Shown: positions 45,414 through 58,011 of the stretch, piece by piece | Numbering within the stretch: the stretch's first letter is position 1 | How the letters are laid out: each line of letters starts with the position of its first letter | Source: Trichlorobacter ammonificans | Lineage (GTDB): Bacteria; Desulfobacterota; Desulfuromonadia; Geobacterales; Pseudopelobacteraceae | Length of the DNA: 64,000 nt | Direction: 5' to 3' | NCBI RefSeq assembly: GCF_933509905.1 | Contig: NZ_OW150024.1 | Span: 62,001-126,000 of the forward strand | Made by a program: the position numbers and the translations under genes | Notes under the pieces: model-generated | The model's input: only the letters and a program-made list of their open reading frames with translations | The model's database searches: none | What the model was told of the DNA's origin: nothing

Positions 45414-47392
45414 GCCTTCCCCTCAAACAGCCGTCCGGCGTGGCGCAACTGGTCCGGCGTTCCCAGCAGCAGCGCCACGTCGCCCTGATGGAGCTGCCAG
45501 AGCGGATCCGGATTGGGGGCCACCTCCTCACCCCGCTTGATGGCCAGTACTGTGGCTCCGGAGCGGGTTTTCAGCACGCCGTCCCGCAGACTCGATCCCT
45601 CAATGACCGCGCCCTGCCTGACGGTGAAGGCCCCCACCTCGGCGCCGGACAAAAAGCCGGTGATCCCCACCGCATGGCTGTGGCGGCGGCTCATCCCCCG
45701 GAACATCTCGTAGGAGTCGCCGCGGATGGCGGTGACGCAGCTGTCGATCTCATCCTCCGGCACCAGGTATTTGCGCAGCACCCGGGCAAAGATCTCGATG
45801 GAGGTCTCGAACTCTTCCGGCACCACCTCGTTGACCCCCAGCTGGTAGAGCGGCTCCATCTCGGCCACGTAGCGGGTGCGGACGATGATGTGCAGGCGGG
45901 GGTTGAGGCTGCGGGCCACCGCCGCCACCCGACGGCTGGCGGAAGCGTCGGAGATGGCGATCACCATCAGGCGGGCCTGGTGAACGTGCATGTGCTCCAG
46001 TACTTCCTGCTTGCTGGCGTCGCCGAAGATGATGTGGACCCCTTTTTTCTTCTGGCTGCGCACCGTGAACGGGTTGGCCTCGGCGATGATATGGGGGATC
46101 GACTGGCTTTTCAGCACATTGGAGAGGTTGCGGCCGTTTAAGCCGTAGCCGATGATGATGACGTGGTCGCTCAGCCGGGCCTTCCGCTCGCGGTCCATCA
46201 GGGGGCCTGCGCCCCGCAGCAGCCGGCGGGGAAGCAGGCGGGTGATCCGGTCGGCCAGCCAGGGGGCACTGTTGAGCATGAAGGGGGTGAGCGTCATGGT
46301 GGTCACCGAGGCGGCCAGGAAGACCTGGTAGGCCGCTTGGGGCATCAGGCCGCTTTTCACCCCGGCCTGGGCCAGGATGAAGGAGAACTCACCCACCTGG
46401 GCCAGGGAGATGCCGGCCACGGCCGCGATCCGGGCCGGGATGCCCAGGAGCATCACCGAGCCAGCGGTAACGGCTGATTTGATCAGCAGGATCAGCACGA
46501 TGATGCCGCCCAGCAGCAGAGGATAGCGCAGGAATACCGTGGGATCCAGCAGCATCCCCACCGAGATGAAGAAGAGGCTCATGAAGGTGTCGCGGAAGGG
46601 GATGATATCCCCCAGGGCCTGGTGGCTGTACTCGGATTCCGAGATGGCCAGGCCGGCGATGAAGGCGCCCAGGGCCATGGAAAGGCCGGTCATGGCGGTG
46701 AGCCAGGCCGTTCCCATGCCGACGAAGAGGATGGTGAGCAGGAACAGTTCGCGGCTGCGGGTTCTGACCACCTGGCTGAAGATCCAGGGGATGGCGAAGC
46801 GGGCGCCGAAATGGGCCGCACCCACCACGGCCAGCGCCTTGGCGGTGGTGACGAGGATGCCGGTCCAGCCGCCACCCTGGCCGGCCAGAAAGGGGGTGAA
46901 GAGCATCAGCGGCACCACGCAGAGATCCTGAAATATGAGCACCCCCAGGGCGGTTTTGCCGTGAGGGGTGTCCATCTCGCCGGCGTCCATCAGCAATTTC
47001 ATCAGGATAGCGGTACTGGACAGGGAAACCAGGAAGCCGGCAAAAACCGCCTGGTTGAAGGTGAGGCCGAAGAGCAGGCTGCCGGCGGCAACCGCGGCGA
47101 TGGTGAGCAGCAGTTGCGCGCCTCCCCCCAGGAAGACCAGTTTGCGAATCCGCATCAGTTCTTTCAGGGAGTATTCAATCCCGATGGTGAACATCAGCAG
47201 CACCACACCGATTTCAGCCATCTGCTCCACCTGGTGGGTGTCGCGGATCAGGCCGAGCGCGTGGGGGCCGGCCAGGGTGCCGGCAGCCAGGAAGCCGATG
47301 ATGGAGGGAAGGCTCAGGCGACGGAACAGCACCACCGTAACGATGGCGATGCCGATCATGATTTCGAAATCTCTCAGTCCTTCAAACGGCAT
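45410..47392 (-). CDS. Kef-type K+/H+ antiporter with TrkA-N and TrkA-C domains
   Basis: 660 aa. Residues ~1-385 are a CPA2-type exchanger with about 12 membrane segments (IIGFLAAGTLAGPHALGLI, GVLIFQDLCVVPLMLF, LSMALGAFIAGLAISES). Residues ~410-530 form a TrkA-N nucleotide-binding domain (HVIIIGYGLNGRNLSNVLK) and ~570-655 a TrkA-C domain. It should exchange K+ or Na+ for protons under NAD(H) or nucleotide control. The KefB/KefC name is not certain since related proteins have other ions. Confidence 0.85.
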   Translation of the reverse strand: MPFEGLRDFEIMIGIAIVTVVLFRRLSLPSIIGFLAAGTLAGPHALGLIRDTHQVEQMAEIGVVLLMFTIGIEYSLKELMRIRKLVFLGGGAQLLLTIAAVAAGSLLFGLTFNQAVFAGFLVSLSSTAILMKLLMDAGEMDTPHGKTALGVLIFQDLCVVPLMLFTPFLAGQGGGWTGILVTTAKALAVVGAAHFGARFAIPWIFSQVVRTRSRELFLLTILFVGMGTAWLTAMTGLSMALGAFIAGLAISESEYSHQALGDIIPFRDTFMSLFFISVGMLLDPTVFLRYPLLLGGIIVLILLIKSAVTAGSVMLLGIPARIAAVAGISLAQVGEFSFILAQAGVKSGLMPQAAYQVFLAASVTTMTLTPFMLNSAPWLADRITRLLPRRLLRGAGPLMDRERKARLSDHVIIIGYGLNGRNLSNVLKSQSIPHIIAEANPFTVRSQKKKGVHIIFGDASKQEVLEHMHVHQARLMVIAISDASASRRVAAVARSLNPRLHIIVRTRYVAEMEPLYQLGVNEVVPEEFETSIEIFARVLRKYLVPEDEIDSCVTAIRGDSYEMFRGMSRRHSHAVGITGFLSGAEVGAFTVRQGAVIEGSSLRDGVLKTRSGATVLAIKRGEEVAPNPDPLWQLHQGDVALLLGTPDQLRHAGRLFEGKA

Positions 47393-47465
47393 GCAAACCT
47401 CGTGGTCTGAAAATTGGGGTGGAGCGGCGCAGGTACGGCGATGGAGTACGGCAGAGCGGGAGAGG

Positions 47466-49652
47466 TTATGGGTCAGGGCCGTCGGTGAGGCGGGTCAGTT
47501 CCGCCAGCAGCCGCTCGATTTCAACCGGCTTGGGGACATGGGCGTCGAATCCCTGGCTGAGCAGACGCAGGCGCTCGTCATGCATGGCGTGGGCCGTGAG
47601 TGCGATGATCGGAATATGGCCGCCGTTCTGGCGCTCCTGCTCCCGAATGATCCGGGTCGCCTCGTCGCCCCCCATCACCGGCATCTGGATATCCATCAGG
47701 ATGCAGTCGAAGTGGTGGCGTGCCAGGTGCACCAGTGCCCGGGCGCCGTTTTCCACCACGGTGATGCGGTGCCCCAGCCGTTCCAGAATACGGGCGACGA
47801 AGTCGGCATTGACCCGGTTGTCCTCGGCCAGCAGGATTTCCAGGGGGCGCAACGTTGACTCCGCCACTTCGGAGCGAGGGGGGGGGAGCGGCTGTTCGGC
47901 AGCGGACGGAAGTCCGAAGGGGAGCTCCACCTGGAAGGTACTGCCGATGCCCTGCCGGCTTTCCGCCCAGATCCGGCCCCCCATCAGTTCGACCAGCCGG
48001 CGGCAGATGGTCAGCCCCAGACCGCTGCCGCCGTAGCGCCGGGTGGTGGAGTTGTCGGCCTGCTCGAAGGGAGCGAATATCCGCTCGGTGATATCAGGGG
48101 TCATGCCGATGCCGGTATCGGCAACGCTGAGGCGAAGAACGGTGCCGGCCGGAGCGGAGGAAATCTGGGCGGCGGTGATGGTGATGGAACCTTCTTCGGT
48201 GAACTTGATGGCATTGCCCAGCAGGTTGAGCAGGATCTGGCGTGTGCGCAGGTAATCCCCCAGCAGGACGTCCGGCACACTGTCCGGAATCTCCGTGGCG
48301 ATGGTCAGGTTTTTCAGGCGGATATGGAACTGCTGGCTGTCCAGCAGTTCCTCGATGGTTCTGCGCAGGGAAAAACTGACCTGCTCAAGCTCCATTTTGC
48401 CCGACTCGATTTTGGAGAGGTCCAGAATGTCGCTGATCAGCGTCAGCAGGCTGCTGGAGCAGCCCTCGATGTTTTTCAGGTACTGTTCCTGATCTGGGGT
48501 GAGCGGGGTCGTACGGAGCAGGTGGGCCATGCCGATGACGCCGTTCATGGGCGTGCGGATTTCGTGGCTCATGTTGGCCAGGAACTCGCTCTTGGCACGG
48601 TTGGCGGCCTCGGCCGCCTCCTTGGCCTGTTGCAGCTTTTCCTCCACCTGCTTGCGGGTCGTGATATCCCGCGCCACGCCGATGACACCGCCCACCTGTC
48701 CCCACGAGTCGTAGAAGGGGCGTTTCAGCACTTCCACAACCGCCTTTTCTCCGCTGTGCAACGTCAGGTGCCGCTCAACGATCAGGGTGGTACCGGTCGC
48801 CATGACCTGGCGGTCCGACTCCCGGTACTGCTCGGCCAGGTCCCGGTCCGGAACGACATCGGCGTCGCTGCGGCCGATAATCTGCTCCTTGGGGAGACCG
48901 ATGTAACGGCTGGCGTAGGCCTCGTTGCAGCCCAGGAAGATGCTGGCGGTGTCTTTGTAAAAGATCATGTCCGGAATGGCGTCCAGCATGGTCTGCAGAA
49001 AGCGCTGGTCTTCTTCCCGCCGCAGTTCCAGCAGCTTGCGTTCGGTGATGTCGATGAGGCTCCAGACAACCCCGGCCTCGCCGTCGGGCAGGAGTTGCCG
49101 GACACCGGTCAGAAAGCACCAGAAGATACTGCCGTCCTTGCGGCGCAGCCGGTATTCCGCGCTCAAATGGGTCATGCCGTCCCGGGCCTGCCGGAAGGTG
49201 GGAGCCCAGTCATCGTAATGGTGTTGGTCGAGGTGCAGCATCCGCACCGATCGTCCCAGCAGTTCCGGCTCCTCATAGCCGAACATCTCGCAAAACTGGC
49301 GATTTACCTTCAGCATGATCCGCTGGGAGGAGACGATCAGGTTGCCGGTTCCGTTGTACTCGAACAGGGTTTCCAGGTGTGCCCGCTGGGCCACCAGGTC
49401 GGCTTCCACCAGTTTCCGCTCGTTGATTTCGCTCTGCAGGCGGCGGTTCACGCGCTTGAACACAACGATCGAGCCGCCGAGAAGCGTGATGATGACGACG
49501 CAGACGAGGATGACCGTCAGTTGGAGCCCGTCGGCAGGGCCCGGGAGGGAAGCCGGCGTTGCGACAGCCTCCCCGGCCCAAAGCGCGAGCAGGGTGGAAA
49601 AGGCGGCCATGGGCCAGCCGATGGACGGCGTGCGTGTTTTCAGCAGGTGCAT
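47466..49652 (-). CDS. Membrane hybrid sensor histidine kinase with two PAS domains
   Basis: About 728 aa from ATG 49652, preceded by AAAGGAAC; an ATG at 49730 would add 26 residues. One or two membrane segments by residue ~70 ([21 protein letters not shown]), PAS near 95-205 and 215-330, HisKA with [10 protein letters not shown] near 365, HATPase ([25 protein letters not shown]), and a C-terminal receiver with phospho-Asp in [13 protein letters not shown]. Third of three tandem hybrid kinases. No output regulator is adjacent. Confidence 0.85.
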   Translation of the reverse strand: MHLLKTRTPSIGWPMAAFSTLLALWAGEAVATPASLPGPADGLQLTVILVCVVIITLLGGSIVVFKRVNRRLQSEINERKLVEADLVAQRAHLETLFEYNGTGNLIVSSQRIMLKVNRQFCEMFGYEEPELLGRSVRMLHLDQHHYDDWAPTFRQARDGMTHLSAEYRLRRKDGSIFWCFLTGVRQLLPDGEAGVVWSLIDITERKLLELRREEDQRFLQTMLDAIPDMIFYKDTASIFLGCNEAYASRYIGLPKEQIIGRSDADVVPDRDLAEQYRESDRQVMATGTTLIVERHLTLHSGEKAVVEVLKRPFYDSWGQVGGVIGVARDITTRKQVEEKLQQAKEAAEAANRAKSEFLANMSHEIRTPMNGVIGMAHLLRTTPLTPDQEQYLKNIEGCSSSLLTLISDILDLSKIESGKMELEQVSFSLRRTIEELLDSQQFHIRLKNLTIATEIPDSVPDVLLGDYLRTRQILLNLLGNAIKFTEEGSITITAAQISSAPAGTVLRLSVADTGIGMTPDITERIFAPFEQADNSTTRRYGGSGLGLTICRRLVELMGGRIWAESRQGIGSTFQVELPFGLPSAAEQPLPPPRSEVAESTLRPLEILLAEDNRVNADFVARILERLGHRITVVENGARALVHLARHHFDCILMDIQMPVMGGDEATRIIREQERQNGGHIPIIALTAHAMHDERLRLLSQGFDAHVPKPVEIERLLAELTRLTDGPDP

Positions 49653-49748
49653 GGAGAACGGTTCCTTTGGGACCGGCCGGGTCACATACTGCATACCTAG
49701 CGACTTTCCTGCTGTCCTGTCAACAGCCATCTGTCGCTGTCGGCCCGG

Positions 49749-51887
<2,139 letters not shown>

Positions 51888-51897
51888 CGGCTCTCCA

Positions 51898-54192
51898 TTA
51901 CACCGCCGCCCTGCTCCGGTCGCTGGTGATCCGCTCCAGCTCCGTCAGCAGTCTCTGCATCTCCACCGGCTTTGCCAGATAGCCGTCAAAGCCGGCATGC
52001 AGCAGCCGTTCCCGATCATCCCGCATGGCATGGGCGGTCAGCGCCACCACCGGGGTGCGGGTGGCTGCGTGCTGCTCGGTCTGGCGGATGAACTGCAGGG
52101 CCTCGATCCCGTCCATGACCGGCATCTGGATATCCATCAGGATCAGGTCGACCCCCCCCTTCATCCAGAAAGCCAGCGCCTCCTTGCCGTCGGCGGCGCA
52201 GATGACGCTGTAGCCGTGTTTTTTGAGTATTTCGGCGACTGCCTTCTGGTTGATCAGGTTGTCCTCGGCAATCAGAATGGTGCGGCCGTCGCCTGTCGTC
52301 GGCGTCGTATCGCCGGCTGGCGGGGCCGGTGCCTCCGCCAGCGGCGCCGCCCTGAAGGGAAGCGTGATGGTGAAGCGACTTCCCTTGCCTGCTTCGCTTT
52401 CAAGCGTGATGCTGCCCCCCATGCGCTGTACCAGCTTGTTGCAGATGGAGAGTCCCAGACCGCTGCCGCCGTAGCTGCGGGTATGGGACATGTCGGCCTG
52501 CACGAACGGCTCGAAGATCCGCTCCCGGTCCTTCTGGTCAATGCCGATGCCGGTATCGCTGACCGTGACCCGCAGGGTCACCACGCCGTCGCCGGTGTCG
52601 TCGGTAGCGGCATGCAGGACGATTTCGCCCTGGTGCGTGAACTTGACCGCGTTACCCAGCAGGTTGCTGACAACCTGGGTCAGTCGCCGGCTGTCGCCCA
52701 GCACCCGCGCCCCCAGGCCATCGGCCAGTTCGACGGTCAGTGCCAGCCCGCGCTCTTCAATGGCGGTGCGGTGCGGCACGATGGCGGAGGTGATGCTCTC
52801 CCGCAGGACAAAGGGTGCCTCCTGTGTCCTGATGTCCGCCGCATCCAGGCTGGCCAGGTCCAGCAGATCGTTGACCAGTGCCAGTTCGTTGCCGGCGGAC
52901 AGCTCGATCATCCGCAGATACTCACGCTGTTCGCAGCTGAGTTCGGTCATATCCAGCAATTGAGCACCGCCGATAACGCCGTTCAGCGGCGTACGCAGTT
53001 CGTGGCTGATCACCGCCAGCAGTTCGTTCTTGGTGCGGGTGGAGGCTTCCGCCGCATCGCGGGCCGTAATCAGCATCTCTTCGGCTTGTTTGTAGTGGGT
53101 GATATCCTGCAGGGTGCCCACCAGATAGCTGCCGCTGTGGTTTTCAACCCGGCCCAGACAGCGTACGTCGCACCAGAACTGACGTCCCGTCGCCGTGGTC
53201 ATCCGGCAGGTATGGCTGAAGCCGCTGCCGCTTTTCCAGGACTCGGCAAGTGCCTGGTCAATGCGGTCCCTGTCATCCGGATGGACGACGGAAAAGCCTG
53301 ATTCGTGGGTAAGCCGGAACTCCGCGGGGCACTCCAGCATCTGGTACAGTTCGTCGGTCCAGCGCAGCACGCCGGTGTCGGGATTGGATTTCCACCCCCC
53401 CACCCGGGCGATGGCCTGGCTTTCCCGCAGGAACAGGGCCGTCTCCTGGAGGCGTTCTTCCGCCTCTTCCCGCCGGCGCTGCTGGCGGTCGTACAGAATA
53501 CTGCCCACGGTGATCGATGCCATCCCCAGCAGCCAGATGCCGCCGTGTGCCAGGCGAATCGCCCTGACGCTCTGCGATGCGGCCGCCAGGTGGGGGGCAA
53601 GCGGGACGGCGGTACTGATACCGCCGCGGATGCCTCCCACCGGAATACCGGTGTCGGCATGGCATTTCAGGCAGCCCTGTTCCATTTTCATCGGCAGGAT
53701 CAGGCGGTAGTACGGTGCGCCGTTGATGGTGACCGTCGTCGAAGCCGACTCGGCGCCGCTTGCAAACGCGAGCAAGGCCTGCCGTTCCCAGTCATCGGGT
53801 GCATTGTCGGGATTTTTCAGGTGCAGGCTGGTGATATGCCCCTTGGTGCCGTGCGTTTCGTTGTACATCGCCATGACCTGGCGGGTGACGTAGGCGGGGT
53901 TCATCAGGGTGAGCAGGTCGCCGTCGCTGGTGACGATATCCCGTTTGGGGACGGTCAGCCAGGGGTTGGGCGGGGTCTGGGCGGTGGGGCGGACGTAGAC
54001 GCCGCCATGCATGGTGACCCAGCGCCGGAAGGTCAGATCCTTGAGAATGGTGTTGCGGGCTTCGTGATGGGCGAACTCGTTGATGCGGTGCTGGCTGAGG
54101 TGTTCGTTCCAGAGTAGTGAGGCCAGTATGATGACGGACCAGAGCAGCCCCCACTGCGCAAGCAGTTTCCGTACAGAGCGATCGGTCGGCAT
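51898..54192 (-). CDS. Hybrid sensor histidine kinase with c-type heme (Tll0287-like) sensor domain
   Basis: 764 aa. Membrane segments near residues 15-32 and 215-235 flank a periplasmic domain of the Tll0287/DUF3365 type holding a CxxCH heme motif (CLKCH) near residue 172. PAS (~265-365), HisKA with SHELRTPLNG, HATPase and a receiver ([13 protein letters not shown]) follow. The heme site suggests redox or gas sensing. First of three tandem hybrid kinases; resB and ccsA, which could attach the heme, are ~4-6 kb away. Confidence 0.87.
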   Translation of the reverse strand: MPTDRSVRKLLAQWGLLWSVIILASLLWNEHLSQHRINEFAHHEARNTILKDLTFRRWVTMHGGVYVRPTAQTPPNPWLTVPKRDIVTSDGDLLTLMNPAYVTRQVMAMYNETHGTKGHITSLHLKNPDNAPDDWERQALLAFASGAESASTTVTINGAPYYRLILPMKMEQGCLKCHADTGIPVGGIRGGISTAVPLAPHLAAASQSVRAIRLAHGGIWLLGMASITVGSILYDRQQRRREEAEERLQETALFLRESQAIARVGGWKSNPDTGVLRWTDELYQMLECPAEFRLTHESGFSVVHPDDRDRIDQALAESWKSGSGFSHTCRMTTATGRQFWCDVRCLGRVENHSGSYLVGTLQDITHYKQAEEMLITARDAAEASTRTKNELLAVISHELRTPLNGVIGGAQLLDMTELSCEQREYLRMIELSAGNELALVNDLLDLASLDAADIRTQEAPFVLRESITSAIVPHRTAIEERGLALTVELADGLGARVLGDSRRLTQVVSNLLGNAVKFTHQGEIVLHAATDDTGDGVVTLRVTVSDTGIGIDQKDRERIFEPFVQADMSHTRSYGGSGLGLSICNKLVQRMGGSITLESEAGKGSRFTITLPFRAAPLAEAPAPPAGDTTPTTGDGRTILIAEDNLINQKAVAEILKKHGYSVICAADGKEALAFWMKGGVDLILMDIQMPVMDGIEALQFIRQTEQHAATRTPVVALTAHAMRDDRERLLHAGFDGYLAKPVEMQRLLTELERITSDRSRAAV

Positions 54193-54287
54193 GGAACGGC
54201 TTCTCCCGTTGGGCAGGTAGTGTGGTGGTCGGCTCTCCTGAATGCTCTTAAGCTTGTATCATCCTGCCATGTAAAGTCAATGGCTGG

Positions 54288-55520
54288 TCAGTGCTTTGGC
54301 GGCGGCAACCGCAGTGCGGCCAGGGAAGCGGCAAAGGTTGTGGCGGCGGCCGTCAGGTAGGCGGGGGCGAAACTGCCTGCCTGCTTGCCGATCATGCCGG
54401 CCAGTGCCGGGCCGAGGGTCTGGCCGGCGGCAAAAAAGACCGTTACCAGGGCAAAGGAGCCGGCGGCCCGTGCCGCGCCCAGATAGTCCCCCACCGTGGC
54501 GGCCATGATGGCCGGAATGGCGAAAACAGCCGAACCGTACAGAACGATGGAGAGGGCCAGGCCGATGGCGCCCGGCGCACGTCCCGCCAGCAGGTAAGCC
54601 AGGGTCTGTACCAGGAAGACCAGGGCCAGCCCCCGTGGTCGTCCGATGCGGTCGGACAGTGCGCCGAAGGCAACTCCCGAGAACACGCTGAACAGGCCCA
54701 CAAAGGACCAGTAACGTCCGGCCTGCGCTTCGCTGAAGCCATGTTCCGCCACCATGGTGGTGACGATGAAGGTGCCGTAGATCATGAAGGTGGCGCCGAA
54801 TGCCAGGTAGAGGAGCCCAAGCCGTGCCAGCAGCCAGGCGTCGCCTCTGTGCTCCGTCGGGGGGTACGGGGGCTGTTCCGGCAGGCCCGCAGCCTCCCCC
54901 ATGGCTTCGCTTCCGGTCTCAGCCGGATGATTGCGCAGCAGCAGCCCGGCGATGCAGGACACCAGCAGCGTCACGCCGGCCAAAAGGCTCCAGGCGGTCC
55001 GCCAGCCGTCGGCCCCCAGCCGGCTGTTCAGGACCGGTATCAGGAGTCCGGCACAGATGATGGCCATACCGTTGCCGCCGATGATCAGGCCGGCGGCCCG
55101 TCCCCGCATCCGGCTCCTGAACCAGCAGGGCACCAGCGCCATCAGGGGGATGTTGGCGAAACCGCCACCGGCACCGGTCAGCACATACAGCAGCAGAATC
55201 CGCTCGTACTGCGTGGCGTGGCTGATGCCGGCCATACTGAGGGCGATCAGCAGCAGGCCGGCAACAATGACGGCTCGGGGACGAAAGCGTTTGATCAGGG
55301 ACGGCGCCAGCAACACCGCTACCAGGTAGCCGCTGAAATTGGCGGTGCCGATAAACCCCATTTGATCGTAGGAAAACCCAAGGCCGCTCTGCATGGCCGG
55401 TACCAGCATCGTATAGGCGTAGCGGGCCAGTCCCAGGCAGGAAAAAAGCACCAGGGCGCCGGTAACGATGATCACCCAGCCGTAGTGCAGCCGGGCGCTA
55501 TGTGGGCTGTTTTCGGACAT
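54288..55520 (-). CDS. Major facilitator superfamily transporter (YbfB/YjiJ-like)
   Basis: 410 aa with about 12 hydrophobic segments. HYGWVIIVTGALVLFSCLGLARYAYTMLVPAMQ and LSYLTGAGGG-like VLTGAGGGFANIPLM match the YbfB/YjiJ-type family; GALSDRIGRPRG is the MFS loop motif between helices 8 and 9. Substrate unknown. Transcribed away from the following PGPGW gene. Confidence 0.8.
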   Translation of the reverse strand: MSENSPHSARLHYGWVIIVTGALVLFSCLGLARYAYTMLVPAMQSGLGFSYDQMGFIGTANFSGYLVAVLLAPSLIKRFRPRAVIVAGLLLIALSMAGISHATQYERILLLYVLTGAGGGFANIPLMALVPCWFRSRMRGRAAGLIIGGNGMAIICAGLLIPVLNSRLGADGWRTAWSLLAGVTLLVSCIAGLLLRNHPAETGSEAMGEAAGLPEQPPYPPTEHRGDAWLLARLGLLYLAFGATFMIYGTFIVTTMVAEHGFSEAQAGRYWSFVGLFSVFSGVAFGALSDRIGRPRGLALVFLVQTLAYLLAGRAPGAIGLALSIVLYGSAVFAIPAIMAATVGDYLGAARAAGSFALVTVFFAAGQTLGPALAGMIGKQAGSFAPAYLTAAATTFAASLAALRLPPPKH

Positions 55521-55637
55521 TACGGCGCATCATGGCATATCCGGAAACCGGAATCCATGGCGAATATGGGTTCGGCGAATTCCGTTGACTGCGCTTCGAG
55601 AGCTGAAGTATTTAGTTCAAAACAACGTTATGTAGCC

Positions 55638-55952
55638 ATGGGTCGAAGGATGATACAGTGGACACTGAAACAGGCCCGCCGTCTGATTGTGGCGGTCATC
55701 GGCGGTACGGTGCTGATCGCCGGGATCGTTATGATCGTGACGCCGGGGCCGGCGGTGGTGGTGATTCCCCTGGGCTTGGGAATTCTTGCCACGGAGTTCG
55801 TCTGGGCGCGGCATCTGCTGCAGCGGGTACGGGATCATATCGCCAGGGCCGCGGAGAAAGTGAAGAACAAGAATGGCGGTGCCGCCAATCCCGTTGCCGG
55901 CACATCCGGCTGCACCGATTCAAATCCCCTTGACAACGGCGGGGGGCGCTGA
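55638..55952 (+). CDS. Small PGPGW-type membrane protein
   Basis: 104 aa from ATG 55638; ATG 55650 is also possible. Two closely spaced hydrophobic segments around VTPGPAVVVIPLGLGILATEFVWARHLLQRVR, the core of the putative transmembrane PGPGW family (here VTPGPA). A basic helix and a Gly/Asn-rich tail follow. Function unknown. It ends just upstream of the promoter of the Mn riboswitch. Confidence 0.75.
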   Translation: MGRRMIQWTLKQARRLIVAVIGGTVLIAGIVMIVTPGPAVVVIPLGLGILATEFVWARHLLQRVRDHIARAAEKVKNKNGGAANPVAGTSGCTDSNPLDNGGGR

Positions 55953-55959
55953 CTATCAT
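55930..55959 (+). promoter_or_regulatory. Sigma70-type promoter of the htpX operon
   Basis: TTGACA (55930-55935), 18-nt spacer, TATCAT (55954-55959). It overlaps the 3' end of the PGPGW gene and leads directly into the riboswitch. Confidence 0.65.
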
Positions 55960-55965
55960 TACCCT

Positions 55966-56114
55966 CAACCATAAAGGGGAGTAGCTACCGGCCGGAGACA
56001 TGGCCGGCCCATGATCCGTCAATACGGCCCTGCGGCCCGGACATGGGGCGAGTGACATCGACAGCAAGACCTTTATCCAGGTGTTTTCAGGCGCCCAGGA
56101 TAAAGGTCTTTTTT
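55966..56114 (+). promoter_or_regulatory. yybP-ykoY (Mn2+) riboswitch with terminator
   Basis: The conserved GGGGAGTAGCTACC start, GGAGACATGG segment and CAAGACC end of the yybP-ykoY aptamer are present. The expression platform is AAGACCTTTATCC (56066-56078) pairing with GGATAAAGGTCTT (56098-56110), followed by TTTTTT; the first arm belongs to the aptamer, so Mn2+ binding should block the terminator and turn expression on. Downstream genes are htpX and a UPF0016 cation exporter, the latter a frequent target of this class. Confidence 0.85.
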
Positions 56115-56146
56115 AATACTCCGCGAACGCACAGGAGGGACAGGTC

Positions 56147-57001
56147 ATGATGAACCGATTCAAGACAACCGTGCTGTTAAGCCTTTTGACGGTATTGCTG
56201 GTCATGATGGGGGGGGCGCTGGGCGGCCAGGGGGGCATGCTGATCGCCTTCGTGATGGCGGCGGTGATGAATTTCGGCAGTTACTGGTTTTCCGACAAGA
56301 TCGTGCTGCGCATGTACAATGCCCAGGAGGTGACCCGGGCCGACAACCCGGCCTTCTACGACATGATCAAGCGCCTGGCCGATCGTGCAGGGCTGCCGAT
56401 GCCCAAGGTCTACATTATTCCGGACCAGTCTCCCAACGCCTTCGCCACCGGCCGTAACCCCGAGCATGCCGCCGTGGCGGCCACGGAGGGAATCCTGCGG
56501 ATTCTTTCGCCCGAGGAACTGGAAGGGGTGATGGCCCACGAGCTGGCCCACGTCAAGAACCGCGACATTCTGGTCTCCACCATTGCCGCCACCTTTGCCG
56601 GCGCCATCTCCATGATCGGCAGCATGCTGCAGTGGGGCGCCATGCTGGGGGCCGGTCGCGGTGACGATGAGGAGGGGGGCGGTATCGGTGGTCTGGTCGG
56701 CTCCCTGGCCATGGCGATTATTGCGCCGATCGCCGCCATGCTGATCCAGATGGCGGTTTCCCGCTCGCGGGAGTACCTGGCCGACGCCACCGGCGCTGAA
56801 ATCTGCGGCAAGCCCCTGGCGCTGGCCGGTGCCCTGGCCAAGCTGCAGAACGCCTCGCAGATGATCCCGATGGACGACCAGCGGCCGGCCACGGCCCACC
56901 TCTTTATCGTCAACCCGCTCACTGGCGGCGGCCTGGCGTCGCTGTTCTCCACGCACCCGCCGATGGAAGAGCGGATTGCGCGGTTGCGGGCGATGCGGTA
57001 G
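56147..57001 (+). CDS. htpX: Membrane zinc metalloprotease HtpX
   Basis: 284 aa with AGGAGGGA upstream. Two N-terminal membrane segments, zinc motif [10 protein letters not shown] near residue 131, further hydrophobic segments, and the third ligand Glu in [26 protein letters not shown] ends the protein as in the family. It degrades misfolded membrane proteins with FtsH. Unusually, it sits behind a Mn2+ riboswitch and is followed after 6 nt by a cation exporter gene. Confidence 0.93.
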   Translation: MMNRFKTTVLLSLLTVLLVMMGGALGGQGGMLIAFVMAAVMNFGSYWFSDKIVLRMYNAQEVTRADNPAFYDMIKRLADRAGLPMPKVYIIPDQSPNAFATGRNPEHAAVAATEGILRILSPEELEGVMAHELAHVKNRDILVSTIAATFAGAISMIGSMLQWGAMLGAGRGDDEEGGGIGGLVGSLAMAIIAPIAAMLIQMAVSRSREYLADATGAEICGKPLALAGALAKLQNASQMIPMDDQRPATAHLFIVNPLTGGGLASLFSTHPPMEERIARLRAMR

Positions 57002-57007
57002 CCACGG

Positions 57008-57592
57008 GTGGAGTCGATCTTTGTCAGTACCTTTGCCCTGATCTTTCTGGCGGAGCTGGGCGACAAGACCCAGCTCACCGCCATGGCCCTGGCGCTGCGC
57101 TACCCCTGGCGCCGGATATTCATCGGTATTGCCGCCGCGTTCGTGGTGCTGAACCTGGCGGCGGTGCTGGTGGGGAAGGTCCTTTTTCTGCTCTTGCCGA
57201 TTTTCTGGGTGACCCTGGTGTCGGCACTGCTGTTTTTGTATTTCGGGTACAGTACGCTGCGGCACGCCTGCGCCGATGCGGATGATGACGCACCGCCGCC
57301 ACCAGCGGCAAGTGCGGTGCGCACTGCCTTCGTGATGATTTTCATGGCGGAGCTGGGCGACAAGACCCAGCTGGTGACCGCCAGCCAGGCGGCGCGTTAT
57401 TCCGGCAGCCTTGCCGGCATGGCATCGGTCTTTTCCGCCTCCACCCTGGCGCTGTGGTCGGTGTCGCTGCTGGGCATCTTCGCCGGACGTCAGCTGGTCC
57501 GCTACATTCCGGTCTGCTGGATACACCGGGCAGCCGGGGTGATGTTTCTCCTGTTCGGCCTGCTGATGGCCATCAGGTGTTTTTCGATGTAG
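57008..57592 (+). CDS. UPF0016 (GDT1/TMEM165/MneA-type) Mn2+/Ca2+ exporter
   Basis: 194 aa from a GTG. Two inverted-repeat halves each carry the family motif ELGDKTQL (FLAELGDKTQLTAMAL and FMAELGDKTQLVTASQ), on the first helix of each half. Members export Mn2+ from bacteria and are often controlled by yybP-ykoY riboswitches, as here. Substrate assignment is inference from family and riboswitch. Confidence 0.88.
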   Translation: MESIFVSTFALIFLAELGDKTQLTAMALALRYPWRRIFIGIAAAFVVLNLAAVLVGKVLFLLLPIFWVTLVSALLFLYFGYSTLRHACADADDDAPPPPAASAVRTAFVMIFMAELGDKTQLVTASQAARYSGSLAGMASVFSASTLALWSVSLLGIFAGRQLVRYIPVCWIHRAAGVMFLLFGLLMAIRCFSM

Positions 57593-57652
57593 CTGCACGG
57601 TGACCACGCTGGAATACCTGTGATCCCGCTGAAAGGGGAGTACCGCGCTTCC

Positions 57653-58011
57653 ATGAATTCGAGCCGTTTCCGCATAAGCTGTGCGACACTGCTGGCGGTG
57701 CTTGCCCTGGCAATGTTGCTGGTACTGCCCTTCGCTGCCTTCAGCCAGCCGACACCCTACCAGGCGGCAGCGGCGGACAGTACGGGTTGCTGCGGCGGCT
57801 GCCCCGTTACCCCCCCGCCGAGGCCCCCCTCCCCACCGACGGCTGCTGTGCCGCCGAAGGGTGCTGTAGCGCCTGTAGCGCTCCTTTGGGTACCCGTGTC
57901 CTGCTCCCCGTTGTTGCTCCTGTCGTCGGCCGCCTGGCCGCTACCGATCCGCTGGTGCTGTTTCCCGAAGTCTATCTCCCCATCTTCGTCCCTCCCGAAA
58001 GCCGCTCCTGA
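57653..58011 (+). pseudogene. Small secreted Cys-rich protein gene with apparent frameshift at a C7 tract
   Basis: Starts MNSSRFRISC with a strong signal/membrane segment, then QAAAADSTGCCGGCPVTPP. At the run of seven C (57810-57816) the plausible coding signal moves to another frame: APLPTDGCCAAEGCCSACS, then LFPEVYLPIFVPPE and a stop at 58011. One extra C would join both parts into a 119-aa protein with repeated Cys-Cys motifs. Without it the first frame runs on to 58159 with a low-quality sequence. It may be a true mutation, a phase-variable tract or a sequencing error. Function unknown. Confidence 0.5.
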
